The notes under the pieces are model-generated. The model searched no databases and was not told the origin of the DNA. It worked only from the letters and a program-made list of their open reading frames with translations. A stretch of DNA of 64,000 bases from positions 15,401,741 to 15,465,740 of the forward strand of contig OX336348.1 of assembly GCA_946902875.1 (NCBI GenBank), in the 5' to 3' direction. Below, one piece after another: positions 63,345 to 64,000 of the stretch (its first letter is position 1; each line of letters begins with the position of its first letter). Position numbers and translations under genes: made by a program. This DNA is from Nematopogon swammerdamellus. Lineage: Eukaryota > Arthropoda > Insecta > Lepidoptera > Adelidae.

Positions 63345-64000
63345 TTAACTTTATTCGAGATGGTTTAGCTTCTTCCTGAACGCAGCTCGGCCTTCGGCCT
63401 CGCCTTATTTACTTACTTTCTTCAAAAATGTTTACCTTCTTCCTGAACGCAGCTCGGCCTACGGCCTCGCCCTTAGTTACTTGCTTTCTTCGAGATGGTT
63501 TATGGTCTTCCCGAATAGAGCACGGCCTTCGGCCTCGCCCTTAGTTACTTACATTCTTCAAGATGGTTCAGCTTCTTCCTGAACGAAGCTCGGCCTTCGG
63601 CCTCGCCCTTAGTTACTTGCTTTCTTCGAGATGGTTTTTCAATTGTCAGAACGTAGCTCTGCCTTCGGCCTCGCCTTAGTTAATTACTTTCCTCAAGATG
63701 GTTTAGCTTCTTCCTGAACGCAGCTCGGTCTGCGGCCTCGCCCATAGTTACTTACTTTCTTCGAGAAGGTTTATGGTCTTCCAGAATAGAGCTCGGCCTT
63801 CGGCCTCGCCCTTAATTACTTACTTTGTTCAAGAATATTTTTCTTCTTCCTGAACTCAGCTCCGCCTTCCGCCTCGCCCTTAGTTACTTTCATCGAGAAA
63901 GAATATCGTTTACGTGAGCGCAGATCCGCCTTCGGGCCCGCCTTAAGTTACTTACTTTCTTTTTTTGAAATACGAATTTCACGCGAGCAAAGCCGCGGGC
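63345..64000. repeat. 67-bp tandem array (block 4), to the window edge
   Basis: Nine units spaced 66-72 bases apart contain CTTCCTGAACGCAGCTCGGC and CTTCGGCCTCGCCCTTAGTT. The array ends in GAAATACGAATTTCACGCGA and CAAAGCCGCGGGC at 64000, the same terminus as at 8409-8446. Confidence 0.88.

Overview
The window is eukaryotic and almost certainly insect, most likely a moth or butterfly. It holds three spliced exons of a giant striated-muscle protein of the twitchin/projectin type with GT-AG introns. Almost everything else is transposable elements of classes typical of insect genomes: BEL/Pao, Ty3/gypsy, CR1/Jockey and RTE LINEs, Helitron, Transib, SINEs and fold-back elements. The order Lepidoptera is inferred from this mix and cannot be proved from sequence alone. 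No prokaryotic gene, functional rRNA or tRNA gene, or CRISPR array was seen.

Layout. 1-7.8 kb: a decayed protein-primed family B DNA polymerase gene of Polinton/Maverick type on the minus strand. It is cut in two by a stack of insertions: a CR1/Jockey-like LINE ('LINE-A'), a 4.4 kb TIR element with a TA target duplication inside that LINE, and an RTE LINE. 7.8-9.5 kb: 67-bp repeats, SINEs and a fold-back. 9.65-12.68 kb: muscle-gene exons encoding an Ig domain followed by an Fn3 domain, with another LINE-A copy in the intron between the first two. 13-17.7 kb: tandem repeats and a large palindrome carrying many AACCGGTT sites, split by a solo LTR that itself holds a chimeric tRNA/5S SINE. 18.2-20.5 kb: a minisatellite with a 300-bp higher-order period. 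22.5-24.9 kb: a fold-back, a Helitron helicase remnant and an 11-copy 130-bp minisatellite. 26.5-39.2 kb: a BEL/Pao element ('BEL-1') with both LTRs, its coding region split by a 5.4 kb LINE whose two ORFs are open. 39-41 kb: inverted 67-bp repeats, a tRNA-type SINE and a gag-like fragment. 41.4-57.7 kb: a nested LTR block. An old gypsy ('gypsy-A') carries a BEL/Pao deletion derivative ('BEL-2') in its LTR and a second gypsy ('gypsy-B') in its integrase. Gypsy-B carries a LINE ('LINE-B') in its reverse transcriptase, a Transib-like element in one LTR, and a templated duplication near the other. 57.7-64 kb: little that is recognisable, plus tandem repeats.

Most element boundaries could be placed because TG..CA termini, target-site duplications, primer-binding sites and interrupted reading frames agree. 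The most interesting points are the 1,020-bp Transib-like element whose ends resemble the V(D)J 12- and 23-type recombination signals, a 160-bp direct duplication bracketing an internal LINE fragment, an LTR/primer-site/inverted-LTR structure in BEL-2, a SINE head joining tRNA and 5S rRNA promoter parts, and the AACCGGTT-rich palindrome. Apart from the muscle exons, the only reading frames that look intact are the two of the 31-36 kb LINE.
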